Positions 26,237 to 34,111 of a DNA stretch of 64,000 nt are shown here, one piece after another (position 1 is the stretch's first letter; every line of letters starts with the position of its first letter). Source of the stretch: CAVQBJ01 sp963724405. GTDB lineage: Bacteria; Actinomycetota; Thermoleophilia; Solirubrobacterales; Solirubrobacteraceae. The notes below the pieces were generated by a model, which saw only the letters and a list, made by a program, of their open reading frames with translations, ran no database searches and was not told the DNA's origin. The DNA is taken from positions 62,001 through 126,000 of the forward strand of contig CAVRUQ010000012.1 in the NCBI GenBank assembly GCA_963724405.1, read 5' to 3'. The position numbers and the translations under genes are program-made.

Positions 26237-27045
26237 GCCTGCGCCGGCGCGGCGCCGCGCTGCTGGCGATCGGCGTGCTCGGCTCGAGCACGGCCATGAC
26301 CACGGTCGCCCGCGCCTTCGAGTACCAGGGCAACGGCACCGGGATCCCGCTTCCGGTGTTCCCGAGCGCCACGGCGATCAACGCGGCCGAGTCGTATCTC
26401 GACGCGCGCGCGGGACGGACCGGCTTCGCCGTCGTCGACACGAGCGGACGGCTGAGCGGCGTGCGCATGCACGATCGCTTCCACTCGGCGAGCCTCGTCA
26501 AGGCGATGCTGCTCGTCGCCTACCTGCGCATGCTCGCAGCGCAGCACCGGGGCCTGGACTCCTCGAGCACCTCGATCCTCTATCCGATGATCCACGTCTC
26601 GGACAACAACGCGGCCTCGGCCGTGTTCGCCATCGTCGGCGGCGGCGGCCTGACGGCGCTCGCGCAGGCGGCCGGGATGACCGACTTCGCCGTCGATCCG
26701 GGCGGCCGCTGGGGCTTCACGGAGATCTCCGCCGCCGACCAGGCGCGGTTCTTCTACGAGCAGGACCGGCTGATCCCGCCGCAGTTCGTCGACTACGCGC
26801 GCGGGCTGCTGTCGGGCATCTCCGCCGACCAGAGCTGGGGGATTCCGGCCGCGGCCCGACCGGCCTGGCAGGTCTTCTTCAAGGGCGGGTGGCTTCCCGA
26901 GACCGGATGGACGATCAACCAGGGCGCGCGACTGGAGCGCCCCGGGCAGACGATTGCGCTGTCGATCCTGACGACGGGCGATCCGTCGATGCTCTACGGC
27001 GAGCAGACGCTGCAGGGCACGACCGCGCAGCTGATCTCCGACTGA
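26233..27045 (+). CDS. Class A beta-lactamase-like serine hydrolase, exported
   Basis: 270 residues with a signal peptide at 1-28. The penicillin-binding/beta-lactamase motifs are present: SxxK as Ser87-LV-Lys90, SDN in HVSDNNA, and a KGG variant of the K[T/S]G motif (FFKGGW). Either a beta-lactamase or a DD-peptidase-like envelope enzyme. The KGG variant and actinobacterial context make a housekeeping cell-wall role at least as likely as drug resistance. Co-translated with the upstream secreted protein. Confidence 0.82.
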   Translation: MSLRRRGAALLAIGVLGSSTAMTTVARAFEYQGNGTGIPLPVFPSATAINAAESYLDARAGRTGFAVVDTSGRLSGVRMHDRFHSASLVKAMLLVAYLRMLAAQHRGLDSSSTSILYPMIHVSDNNAASAVFAIVGGGGLTALAQAAGMTDFAVDPGGRWGFTEISAADQARFFYEQDRLIPPQFVDYARGLLSGISADQSWGIPAAARPAWQVFFKGGWLPETGWTINQGARLERPGQTIALSILTTGDPSMLYGEQTLQGTTAQLISD

Positions 27046-27064
27046 CGGGGCGGGCCCGCCCCGT
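27045..27064 (+). terminator. 20-bp perfect palindrome with overlapping alternative hairpin
   Basis: ACGGGGCGGGCCCGCCCCGT is fully self-complementary and begins at the last base of the stop codon. Its right half can instead pair onward (CCGCCCCG at 27056-27063 with CGGGGCGG at 27066-27073). Probably a terminator for the preceding operon, although no U tract follows. Confidence 0.5.
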
Positions 27065-27102
27065 GCGGGGCGGCGGGTCGATCTGACACCATCCGCAGCA
27101 CG

Positions 27103-27480
27103 ATGTCCGTCCGCCGCACCGTCCCGCTCGCGTTCGGCGCGCTCACCACCGTCCTCCCCACCGCGACGCTCGTCACGGCCGGCGCCGGGGCCGCCACCCG
27201 CGTGTCGCCGCGCACCTACGTCGGCAAGGCCGAGTCCACCCGCTACGGCCCGGTGCAGGTGACGATCTACGTCAGCGGCCGTCGCATGACGAGCATCGGG
27301 GCGTCGGTGCCCACGCAGGCGAAGCGCTCGGCTCAGATCAACCAGCACGCGGTGGTCGTCCTCCAGCGCGAGGCGCTCCAGGCCCAGAGCGCCAACATCC
27401 ACGTCGTGTCGGGCGCGACGATCACCAGCCGCGCCTACGAGGGATCGCTCGCCTCGGCCCTGCGCGCCGCCCACCTGTAG
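27103..27480 (+). CDS. Exported FMN-binding domain protein
   Basis: 125 residues: a signal peptide (1-30) followed by an FMN_bind domain. The motif SGATITS near the C terminus matches the site at which flavin transferase ApbE attaches FMN covalently to Thr in NqrC/RnfG-like proteins. Such small proteins move electrons at the outer face of the membrane. No ApbE gene lies in the window. Confidence 0.82.
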   Translation: MSVRRTVPLAFGALTTVLPTATLVTAGAGAATRVSPRTYVGKAESTRYGPVQVTIYVSGRRMTSIGASVPTQAKRSAQINQHAVVVLQREALQAQSANIHVVSGATITSRAYEGSLASALRAAHL

Positions 27481-27489
27481 CCGCGGCCG

Positions 27490-27738
27490 TCAGCGGTCGC
27501 GCCGGCGCGCGGCCAGCCGCGCCCACAGCGTGCCGGCGGCGGCGCCGAGCAGCAGCGACACGGCGATCACGATGATGAGCGGAGCGTGACCCGACCCGAC
27601 GATGAAGTCGACCTTCACCGAGTTGAGGTTGAGCACCGCGAAGACCGCGATCACGACGGCGAGGGCGATCAGGCCGACCTGCCCGGCATTCGCGGGCATC
27701 CGGCGGCGGCGCTTCGGGGCTGTCGGCTCGGCCGCCAT
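27490..27738 (-). CDS. LapA-like (DUF1049) two-helix membrane protein
   Basis: 82 residues: basic N terminus, helix VGLIALAVVIAVFAVLNL, short VKVDFIVGSG loop, second helix LIIVIAVSLLLGAAAGTLWA and a basic tail. The N-x-x-x-V-x-V-x-F pattern is the LapA/DUF1049 hallmark. In proteobacteria LapA works with LapB in lipopolysaccharide control; in actinobacteria its job is unknown. A TACGAT box lies 9 nt before the start. Confidence 0.85.
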   Translation of the reverse strand: MAAEPTAPKRRRRMPANAGQVGLIALAVVIAVFAVLNLNSVKVDFIVGSGHAPLIIVIAVSLLLGAAAGTLWARLAARRRDR

Positions 27739-27773
27739 CGTCAGCCGATCGTAGCGCCACGGCGCGGCCGGCC

Positions 27774-27782
27774 GGGTACGCT
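27774..27782 (+). promoter_or_regulatory. Candidate -10 region GGGTACGCT
   Basis: The same nonamer occurs upstream of the PII gene (39369-39377). TACGCT fits a TAnnnT -10, giving a leader of about 40 nt with AAGGAGGA before the SDR start. Confidence 0.4.
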
Positions 27783-27828
27783 CCGTGGACCGGGGCTCGC
27801 GCGCCCGTTCTTTTGTGAAGGAGGACCC

Positions 27829-28785
27829 ATGGCGGACAAGTGGACGGCGGCGGACATCCCCGACCAGAGCGGCCGCACGGTCGTCGTGACCGGGGCGAAC
27901 AGCGGACTCGGCCTGGCGACCGCGCGCGAGCTCGCCCGCCACGGCGCGCACGTCGTGCTCGCCTGCCGCAACGAGGAGCGCGGCGCGGCCGCGCTCGCGA
28001 CGGTGCGCGACGCGTCTCCGGGCACCTCGGCCGAGTTCGCCTCGCTGGATCTCGGCGACCTCGCCTCCGTGCGCGCGTTCGCCGGGCGCTTCTCGGCCGA
28101 GCACGACGGACTCGACGTGCTCGTCAACAACGCCGGCATCATGGCGGTGCCGAGGGCGATCACCGCCGACGGCTTCGAGAGCCAGATCGGCACGAACCAT
28201 CTCGGCCACTTCGCCCTGACCGGGCTGCTGTTGCCCGCGCTGCTCGCGCGCCCGCAGGCGCGGGTCGTGGTCGTCAGCAGCACCGCACATCGCCTGCACC
28301 GGATCAACCTGGACGACCTCAACGGCGAGCGCCACTACCAGCGCTGGCTGGCCTACTCGCAGTCGAAGCTCGCCAACCTGGTGTTCACGTTCGAGCTGCA
28401 GCGGCGCGCGGCCGCCGCCGGCCTCGACCTGCGCGCCGTCGCGGCCCACCCCGGCTACGCGGCGACGAACCTGCAGACGGCCGGCAAGTCGTCGCTCCTC
28501 GATCGCCTCTACGCACCGATCGGCAACCGCCTCGTCGCCCAGAGCGCCGATCGGGGCGCGTGGCCGAGCCTGTACGCGGCGACGATGCCCGACGTGCCGG
28601 GCGGCGCGTTCATCGGCCCGGACGGGATCGGCGAGTTCCGGGGGCACCCGCACTACGTCGCGGCCCGTGGCGCCGCGCACGACCCCGACACCGGCCGCCG
28701 GCTGTGGGACCTCTCGGAGCAGCTGACGGGCGTGCACTACGACTTCGCCGCGACCCCGGCGCCCAGCGAGTCCGCGAACACGTGA
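27829..28785 (+). CDS. Short-chain dehydrogenase/reductase, retinol-dehydrogenase-like
   Basis: 318 residues: Rossmann TGANSGLG (21-28), NNAG, Ser150/151, and Tyr176-xxx-Lys180 (YSQSK). The long C terminus and the HPG(Y)AAT-type motif match the RDH/WW-oxidoreductase-like SDR subgroup that acts on lipophilic alcohols or ketones with NADP(H). Strong AAGGAGGA ribosome-binding site. The stop overlaps the HAD gene start (GTGA). Confidence 0.9.
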   Translation: MADKWTAADIPDQSGRTVVVTGANSGLGLATARELARHGAHVVLACRNEERGAAALATVRDASPGTSAEFASLDLGDLASVRAFAGRFSAEHDGLDVLVNNAGIMAVPRAITADGFESQIGTNHLGHFALTGLLLPALLARPQARVVVVSSTAHRLHRINLDDLNGERHYQRWLAYSQSKLANLVFTFELQRRAAAAGLDLRAVAAHPGYAATNLQTAGKSSLLDRLYAPIGNRLVAQSADRGAWPSLYAATMPDVPGGAFIGPDGIGEFRGHPHYVAARGAAHDPDTGRRLWDLSEQLTGVHYDFAATPAPSESANT

Positions 28786-29453
28786 GCGGCGCCGGCCCCG
28801 CCGCGGTCGTGTTCGACCTCGACGGCGTGCTCGTCGACTCCGAGCAGGCCTGGGACGCCGCCCGCCGCGCGCTCGCCGCCGAGCACGGCCGGCCGTGGCC
28901 GCCGCACGCGACGGAGGCGATGCTGGGCATGAGCGCGCCCGAGTGGTCGCGCTACATGCACGACGAGGTCGGCGTCCCGCTCGACCCCGAGGAGATCGAC
29001 GACGAGGTCGTCGCGCGCCTGCTCGGCGCCTACCGGGAGCATCTCCCGGTCATCGACGGCGCGGTCGAGGCCGTGCGAGCGTGCGCCGAGCGCTGGCCGC
29101 TCGGTCTCGCCTCGTCCTCGAACCGCGAGGTGATCGAGCTCGTGCTGTCGCTCCTGCAGCTGGACGAGCGCTTCCGCGCCGTCGTCTCCAGCGAGGAGGT
29201 GGCGCGCGGTAAGCCCGCCCCGGACGTGTACCTGGAGGCGGCGCGCCGTCTCGCGGTGCCGCCGCGGCGCTGCGTGGCGATCGAGGATTCGACCAACGGC
29301 CTGCGCTCGGCGGCGGCGGCCGGGATGGCCGCGATCGCGGTTCCCAACCGGGCCTTCCCGCCGGCGCCGGACGCGCTCGCGCTCGCCGCGGCCGTCGTGG
29401 AGCGCATCGGTGACGTGACGCCGGAGCTCGTCGAGCGTGTCGGCCGCCGCTGA
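28782..29453 (+). CDS. HAD-superfamily phosphatase, beta-phosphoglucomutase-like
   Basis: 223 residues. Motif I is FDLDGVLVDS (Asp12 nucleophile, Asp14), motif II is LASSSNR, motif III is Lys in RGKPAPDVYL, and motif IV is AIEDSTNG. The cap insert between motifs I and II makes it subfamily IA. Likely a small sugar-phosphate phosphatase or phosphomutase in the cytosol. Co-translated with the SDR. Substrate unknown. Confidence 0.9.
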   Translation: MSGAGPAAVVFDLDGVLVDSEQAWDAARRALAAEHGRPWPPHATEAMLGMSAPEWSRYMHDEVGVPLDPEEIDDEVVARLLGAYREHLPVIDGAVEAVRACAERWPLGLASSSNREVIELVLSLLQLDERFRAVVSSEEVARGKPAPDVYLEAARRLAVPPRRCVAIEDSTNGLRSAAAAGMAAIAVPNRAFPPAPDALALAAAVVERIGDVTPELVERVGRR

Positions 29454-29454
29454 G

Positions 29455-30087
29455 CTACGCGGGCGCGGCACCCGGCTCGGGCGGGCGCTCGGCGAGCATC
29501 CACTCACAGCCCGCCGAGAGGTCCTCGACGCCCATCGCCGCCGCGACGTTCAGCCACGCCCCGTAGCGGCAGAACTCGTCGATCCGCTCGGCGTCGGCGC
29601 CGGACAGGCGCTCGATCTGCGCGACGAGCCGCGCGTAGCGGGCGCGTACGCGCGCCCGCACGATCTCGTCGTCGCACGCTGCGTAGGCGTGGTGCTGCAT
29701 CATCAGCCAGGCCCGGTCGGACTCCAGCAGCTCGAGGTAGGCGTGGCCCATCGCCTGGAGCACGTCCTCGACCTCGGCCGGGCTGCCGCCCGCGAGGAAG
29801 TCCTCCGCCGCGCGCTCGAAGGCGCCCCCGACGAGGTCGAAGCTGCGCTCGACCGCGGCGAGGAACAGCTCGCGCTTGCTCCCGAACAGGCTGAACACGT
29901 ACGGCTGTGCGACCCCGACACGGCGCGCGATGCGGTCGACCGGCGTGCCGTGCAGACCACCGTGGGCGAACTCGATCACGGCCGCGTCGATGAGCGCGTC
30001 CCGGCGCTCGGCGGCCGGGACGCGCTGACGGACTGGGGTGTTCGTGTCCGCCGTCACGGCCACGATGCTACGCCGGCCGACGGTCAT
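29455..30087 (-). CDS. TetR-family transcriptional regulator
   Basis: 210 residues with an N-terminal HTH (TPVDRIARRVGVAQPYVFSLF then GSKRELF) and a helical ligand-binding C-terminal domain. The start overlaps the efflux pump stop (ATGA), so regulator and pump are one transcript. It very likely represses that transcript by binding the paired TTAG-N6-CTAA sites upstream of the pump gene, and releases on binding a pump substrate. Confidence 0.9.
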   Translation of the reverse strand: MTVGRRSIVAVTADTNTPVRQRVPAAERRDALIDAAVIEFAHGGLHGTPVDRIARRVGVAQPYVFSLFGSKRELFLAAVERSFDLVGGAFERAAEDFLAGGSPAEVEDVLQAMGHAYLELLESDRAWLMMQHHAYAACDDEIVRARVRARYARLVAQIERLSGADAERIDEFCRYGAWLNVAAAMGVEDLSAGCEWMLAERPPEPGAAPA

Positions 30088-31514
30088 GCGACCTCGATCG
30101 GGGTGAGCGCCGCCCGGGCCGGAGCCTCATCCTCGGTCGCGCCGGCCCGGCGGGTGGCGAACGGAAACGCGATCGCGGTGAGCGCGCCCGCGACGAGCAC
30201 GGCGACCCCGACCCAGACCGCCGGGATGAGCCCGGCCATGAACGCCTGCGGCGAGGCGTAGCCGCCCGCGCTCGTGAACACGGTGGCGAGCACCGCGACG
30301 CCGAGCACGCCGCCGACCTCGCGAATCGCGTTGTTCGCGCCGGAGGCCTGCCCGGCCTGGTCGTCGCGCACCGAGGAGAGCACGGCGTTGGCCGACGGGG
30401 CGAACACGAGCGCCATGCCCGCGCCGGCGAGCACGAACGGCACGATCATGCTCCCGTAGGCGGTGTGCGTGCCCGTGACCGTCGCCAGCCATCCGAGCCC
30501 GAGCGCCTGCGAGAGCAGGCCGGCGATCATGAACGGGCGGCTGCCGTAGCCCTCGGAGAAGACGCCCGCGAACGGGGCCACGACCATCGTCGCGCCGGTC
30601 CACACGAGCATCTTCAGACCGGCCTGCAGCGGGCTGTTGCCGAGCACCACCTGTAGGTACTGGCTGAGGAAGAAGATCGAGCCGAACATCCCGAAGTACA
30701 TCGTCAGCGACACGACGTTGGTCACGGCAAAGCTCCGCCGCGCGAAGAACGTCATCGGCAGCATCGGCTGCGCGACGCGCCGCTCCCAGGCGACGAACGC
30801 GGCCAGCAGCGCCGTCCCGGCGACGATCGTCCCGTACACGGCCGGGCTCGACCAGCCGAGCGACTGCGAGCGCACGAGCCCGAACACGACGCCGAACAGG
30901 CCGAGCGAGACGAGCGCCAGGCCGCGCAGATCAAGGCTGGCCGACGGCCCGCGGCTCTCGCTGAGCATCCGCGCGGCGAGCGGGATGAGCACGAGTCCGA
31001 TCGGGACGTTGATCCAGAAGATCCAGTGCCAGGAGATCGACTCGATCACCGCGCCACCGACGAGCGGGCCGACGGCGACGGCGATGCCGCTCACGCCCGA
31101 CCACACGCCGAGCGCGAGTCCGCGGCGCTCGTCGGGGAACGCGGCCGCGAGCAGCGTGAGCGTCAGCGGCGTGATGACCGCCGCCCCGGCGCCCTGGGCG
31201 GCGCGGGCGGCGACGAGCGCGGCCGTGCTCGGCGCGAGCGCGGCCGCGGCGGAGGCGCCCGTGAACAGGACCATCCCGGCGAGGAAGGTGCGCTTGCGCC
31301 CGAAGCGGTCGCCGAGCGCCGCTCCGGTGAGCAGGAGCACCGCGTAGGCGAGGACGTACGCGTTGACCGTCCACTCGAGGCTCTGGATCGACGCGCCGAG
31401 CGAGCGGCGGATGCTCGGCAGGGCGACGGTGACGACGAGGTTGTCGAGCACCCCCATGAAGAGGGCGATCGACACGATCGCGAGGGTCCAGTTGCGGCGG
31501 CGGCTATCGGTCAT
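30084..31514 (-). CDS. MFS drug-efflux transporter, DHA2 (EmrB/QacA-like) family
   Basis: 476 residues with about 14 hydrophobic helices. Motif A (GDRFGRKRTFLAG) follows helix 2 and a motif C-like GVSGIAVAVGPLVGG is in helix 5. A proton-driven exporter in the inner membrane. GGAGG lies 9 nt upstream of the ATG. First gene of the operon with its TetR regulator. Exported compound unknown. Confidence 0.92.
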   Translation of the reverse strand: MTDSRRRNWTLAIVSIALFMGVLDNLVVTVALPSIRRSLGASIQSLEWTVNAYVLAYAVLLLTGAALGDRFGRKRTFLAGMVLFTGASAAAALAPSTAALVAARAAQGAGAAVITPLTLTLLAAAFPDERRGLALGVWSGVSGIAVAVGPLVGGAVIESISWHWIFWINVPIGLVLIPLAARMLSESRGPSASLDLRGLALVSLGLFGVVFGLVRSQSLGWSSPAVYGTIVAGTALLAAFVAWERRVAQPMLPMTFFARRSFAVTNVVSLTMYFGMFGSIFFLSQYLQVVLGNSPLQAGLKMLVWTGATMVVAPFAGVFSEGYGSRPFMIAGLLSQALGLGWLATVTGTHTAYGSMIVPFVLAGAGMALVFAPSANAVLSSVRDDQAGQASGANNAIREVGGVLGVAVLATVFTSAGGYASPQAFMAGLIPAVWVGVAVLVAGALTAIAFPFATRRAGATEDEAPARAALTPIEVA

Positions 31515-31531
31515 CTCGAACCTCCACGTGA

Positions 31532-31571
31532 TTAGTGACTGCTAACTACAGCCGAACTTAGCAGCTACTAA
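31532..31571. promoter_or_regulatory. Paired TetR-type operator
   Basis: Two TTAG-N6-CTAA palindromes, at 31532-31545 and 31558-31571, with centres 26 bp apart. They also form a larger inverted repeat (13 of 15 bases matching in ATTAGTGACTGCTAA versus its partner). The AT content stands out sharply from the GC-rich surroundings. Confidence 0.75.
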
Positions 31572-31583
31572 TAATTTGTGCAA
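31555..31583 (-). promoter_or_regulatory. Efflux operon promoter overlapped by the operator
   Basis: On the minus strand TTGCAC (31578-31583) and TAAGTT (31555-31560) are separated by 17 nt, a good sigma70-type arrangement. The second operator palindrome covers the -10 and spacer, so bound repressor would block polymerase. Confidence 0.65.
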
Positions 31584-31641
31584 GGAGATGCCCGTCGCGC
31601 TTCTGCGCCACGACCCGAGGAGCTCCCACGCCCCCGGCGAA

Positions 31642-31647
31642 TATCCT
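31642..31647 (+). promoter_or_regulatory. Candidate -10 box for leaderless lipoprotein mRNA
   Basis: TATCCT ends 8 nt before the ATG at 31656, and there is no ribosome-binding site. Confidence 0.4.
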
Positions 31648-31655
31648 TGGGACCG

Positions 31656-32285
31656 ATGACCGCCCGCCGCCTCACGCCGACGCTGGCCGCCGCCCTGTGC
31701 GCTGGGCTGCTCTGCTCGTGCGGCTCCGGGTCCACCAAGACCGTGTCGGTGGCCGACACCGCCACGTCCGCGGTCACCACGGCATCGGCGGCCTCGACGA
31801 GCACCGAGAGCCCCACGAGCAGTTCGAGCGGCGCCGTCGCGACGGCGACCGGCACTGCCGCCGACACCCCGTCGACGCGAACGCAGTCCGGACCGGCGTT
31901 CGCCCAGACGACGACCGCGTCGGGCGGCCCGGCGGCCGGCCCGGTGGCCGTGGTCGTCGCGCACGGGTACACGCCGACGAGCCCGAACACCTACAACCCG
32001 CAGAACACCCTGCAGGTGATCATCGCGACCAACCAGCTCGGTCTGCAGAAGGCGTTCTTCTTCGTCAACGGCCGCTACATCGGGACCGACACGAGCGCCC
32101 CGAGCACCTCGATCAGCCTCGTCGGGCAGACCGACACCGAGGTGACGCTCGGCTATGGGCTCATGCACCCGGACGGATCGTCGGCCGGCACGGCCCAGGT
32201 GAGCTACGCCCTGGACAACGGCATGCTCAGTCCGCTGAATCCGATCCCCTCGGCGAACCCCACCGCCGCCGTCAGTCGCCGCTGA
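31656..32285 (+). CDS. Putative lipoprotein of unknown function
   Basis: 209 residues. The signal peptide ends in lipobox Leu19-Cys-Ser-Cys22, followed by a long Ser/Thr/Ala-rich linker (~25-100). A C-terminal beta-rich domain (LQVIIATNQLGLQKAFFFVNG, VGQTDTEVTLGYGL) looks like a small Ig-like ligand- or wall-binding module. Anchored outside the membrane. The longer in-frame ORF upstream is unlikely because the ATG at 31656 starts a perfect signal sequence. Confidence 0.72.
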   Translation: MTARRLTPTLAAALCAGLLCSCGSGSTKTVSVADTATSAVTTASAASTSTESPTSSSSGAVATATGTAADTPSTRTQSGPAFAQTTTASGGPAAGPVAVVVAHGYTPTSPNTYNPQNTLQVIIATNQLGLQKAFFFVNGRYIGTDTSAPSTSISLVGQTDTEVTLGYGLMHPDGSSAGTAQVSYALDNGMLSPLNPIPSANPTAAVSRR

Positions 32286-32565
32286 CCGCGCGTCGCCAGC
32301 GCCGCCACCAGGGCGGCCGGCGCGGCTGCGTCGCCAGCCACTCGTCGCGCATCGGCATCTCGCCCCGGCGCCGGCAGGCGAGCACGCACGCCGTGTGCGC
32401 GTGGCGTCGCCGGCGCGTGTCCCCCTCCGGCGCGATGAGCACGTGCTCGCTCATCGAGGCGAGGTGACGACCGCAGATCGGGCAGCGGTACGTCGATGGC
32501 TTGCGGTTCTGGGCCGCGCGCACCGTCCACCAGCGCGCGGGCGGCAGCCCGCGACGCGCGCTCAC
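32272..32565 (-). CDS. Small zinc-ribbon-like protein
   Basis: 97 residues. CPICGRHL followed by H-V-L and, 20 residues on, H-x-x-C give a likely Cys2-His-Cys zinc site. Very Arg-rich C terminus (RRPPWWRRWRR). The GTG start overlaps the SRPBCC stop. Possibly nucleic-acid binding. No known function. Confidence 0.6.
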   Translation of the reverse strand: MSARRGLPPARWWTVRAAQNRKPSTYRCPICGRHLASMSEHVLIAPEGDTRRRRHAHTACVLACRRRGEMPMRDEWLATQPRRPPWWRRWRRAVSGD

Positions 32566-32984
32566 CCCGGGTGCGCCCGGCGGGACTCCTCGGTCGCGAC
32601 CCGCGCCAGGTTGCGCACGAGCAGGCCGATGAGCGGCCCGTACGTGAGGCGCACGAGCGACTCGAGCGCACACGGCGCCTCGACGTCCATGGCCACGCGG
32701 CAGCCGGCCGGCCGCGGGGTGACGCGGTGGCGCAGGCGCAGCGGTCCGACCTGCCAGGTCCAGGACCGGTGCGGCTGCTTGCTCGTCACGCGGGCCGGGA
32801 CCGGAACCGCGCCGAGCAGCAGCGCGACGCCGCGCGAGCCGGTCCGCACCTCGGGCTCGCCGAGCCCGAGCGCCCCCCGCACATGTGGCGCCCATCGCGC
32901 CCAGCGGTCCGGCCGGGAGACGAGCGCCCAGGCCGTCTCCGGGTCCGCGGCGCAGTCGGCCGAGTACGTGAGCACGTGGCTCAT
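32562..32984 (-). CDS. SRPBCC (START-like) family protein
   Basis: 140 residues with the polyketide cyclase/START-like pattern: an initial strand, DPETAWALVSRPDRWARWAPHV helices, strands, and a long C-terminal helix. The hydrophobic cavity of this fold binds lipids or aromatic ligands. ATG at 32984 is preferred over 33002 because the strand begins directly after it. Co-translated with the zinc-ribbon gene. Confidence 0.75.
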   Translation of the reverse strand: MSHVLTYSADCAADPETAWALVSRPDRWARWAPHVRGALGLGEPEVRTGSRGVALLLGAVPVPARVTSKQPHRSWTWQVGPLRLRHRVTPRPAGCRVAMDVEAPCALESLVRLTYGPLIGLLVRNLARVATEESRRAHPG

Positions 32985-33079
32985 TGTGCCCGACGACGCC
33001 ACCCGGGTGAGCGCTCGCCGACGGCCCGGGCAGCCGCTAGCCTTGAGCGCGTCGGCGGCAGCGCCGCGACGATTCTCCT

Positions 33080-34111
33080 ATGCCCCGCATCGACGACCAG
33101 ACCGCAGCGCCTCCGTCCCGGGAGAGCCTGCGGGCGCACGAAACGAACGGGACCGCCGCCTCCGCCGGTCACGACGCCGTCACGACGAACGGCGCGCCCG
33201 CGAAGCCGGGGTTCGCGCTCCGCCCCGGCGCGCCGCTCGCCGCGGACGTCGCGCGCGTCGGGTGCGAGCAGATCGACGCGGTCACGCTGCGCCTGCGCGC
33301 GCCCGCGGTCGTCGACGCCCAGGACGTACACGAGTCGCGCAAGTCGCTCAAGCGCCTGCGCGCACTCACGCGGCTGCTGCGCCCGGCGCTCGGGAACGAG
33401 GCCTACCAGCGCGACAACGGCGCCCTGCGCGACGCGGCGCGTCACCTCGCCGGCGCCCGCGACGCCGAGGTGATGGTCCTGACGCTCGACGAGCTCCTTC
33501 GCCGGGATCGCAAGCGCGCCTCGCCCGACGACTACCTGGTGCTGCGGGCCCACCTGCAGGCCGAGCGCGAGCGGGTCGCCGCCGAGCTGCTCGCCGACGC
33601 CGGTCCGGCGCGCCGCGCCGCGGCCGACCTCGGACCGGTGCGCGAGCGGGCGCTGACCTGGCTGAGCGCCGACGACGACTTCAGCGCGATCGAGCCCGGG
33701 CTGCGCCGCATCTACCGCGAGGGGCGCGAGCGCTACCGCAACGCACGCCGCGACCCGAGCGCGGAGAACCTGCACGAGTGGCGCAAGCGCGTGAAGGACC
33801 TGCGCTACTGCGCCGAGCTGCTCGGGCCGCTCGATCCGGAGCGTCTCGGGAAGGTCTGCGCACGGACCGACGAGCTCGGGGAGAAGCTCGGCGACGAGCA
33901 CGACCTGGCCGTGCTCGAGAGCTTCGCGAGCGACCACCCGGAGCTGTTCGCGTCGCGCGCGCAGCGCAAGCAGCTGCGCAAGCTGATCGAGCGGCGACGC
34001 TCCCGGCTGCGCCGCCGCGCGCTGGACGCCGGAGCGACGCTGTACCGTCGGCGCCCGCGGCGGTTCACCGGCCCGGTCGCGCGGCGGGCGCTCGCGGCCG
34101 AGCCTCGGTGA
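33080..34111 (+). CDS. CHAD domain protein
   Basis: 343 residues. The two helical halves of a CHAD domain are clear, each with its conserved His/Arg/Lys helix (VHESRKSLKRLRALTRLLRP; LHEWRKRVKDLRYC). CHAD proteins bind inorganic polyphosphate through this basic surface. The first ~50 residues look disordered. The stop overlaps the SNF2 gene start (GTGA), a pairing unusual enough to note. Confidence 0.9.
   Translation: MPRIDDQTAAPPSRESLRAHETNGTAASAGHDAVTTNGAPAKPGFALRPGAPLAADVARVGCEQIDAVTLRLRAPAVVDAQDVHESRKSLKRLRALTRLLRPALGNEAYQRDNGALRDAARHLAGARDAEVMVLTLDELLRRDRKRASPDDYLVLRAHLQAERERVAAELLADAGPARRAAADLGPVRERALTWLSADDDFSAIEPGLRRIYREGRERYRNARRDPSAENLHEWRKRVKDLRYCAELLGPLDPERLGKVCARTDELGEKLGDEHDLAVLESFASDHPELFASRAQRKQLRKLIERRRSRLRRRALDAGATLYRRRPRRFTGPVARRALAAEPR

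Noticed and set aside
26233..27045. Calling the serine hydrolase an antibiotic-resistance beta-lactamase
   Set aside because: The KTG motif is a KGG variant and the context is envelope proteins; the motifs alone do not establish drug hydrolysis.
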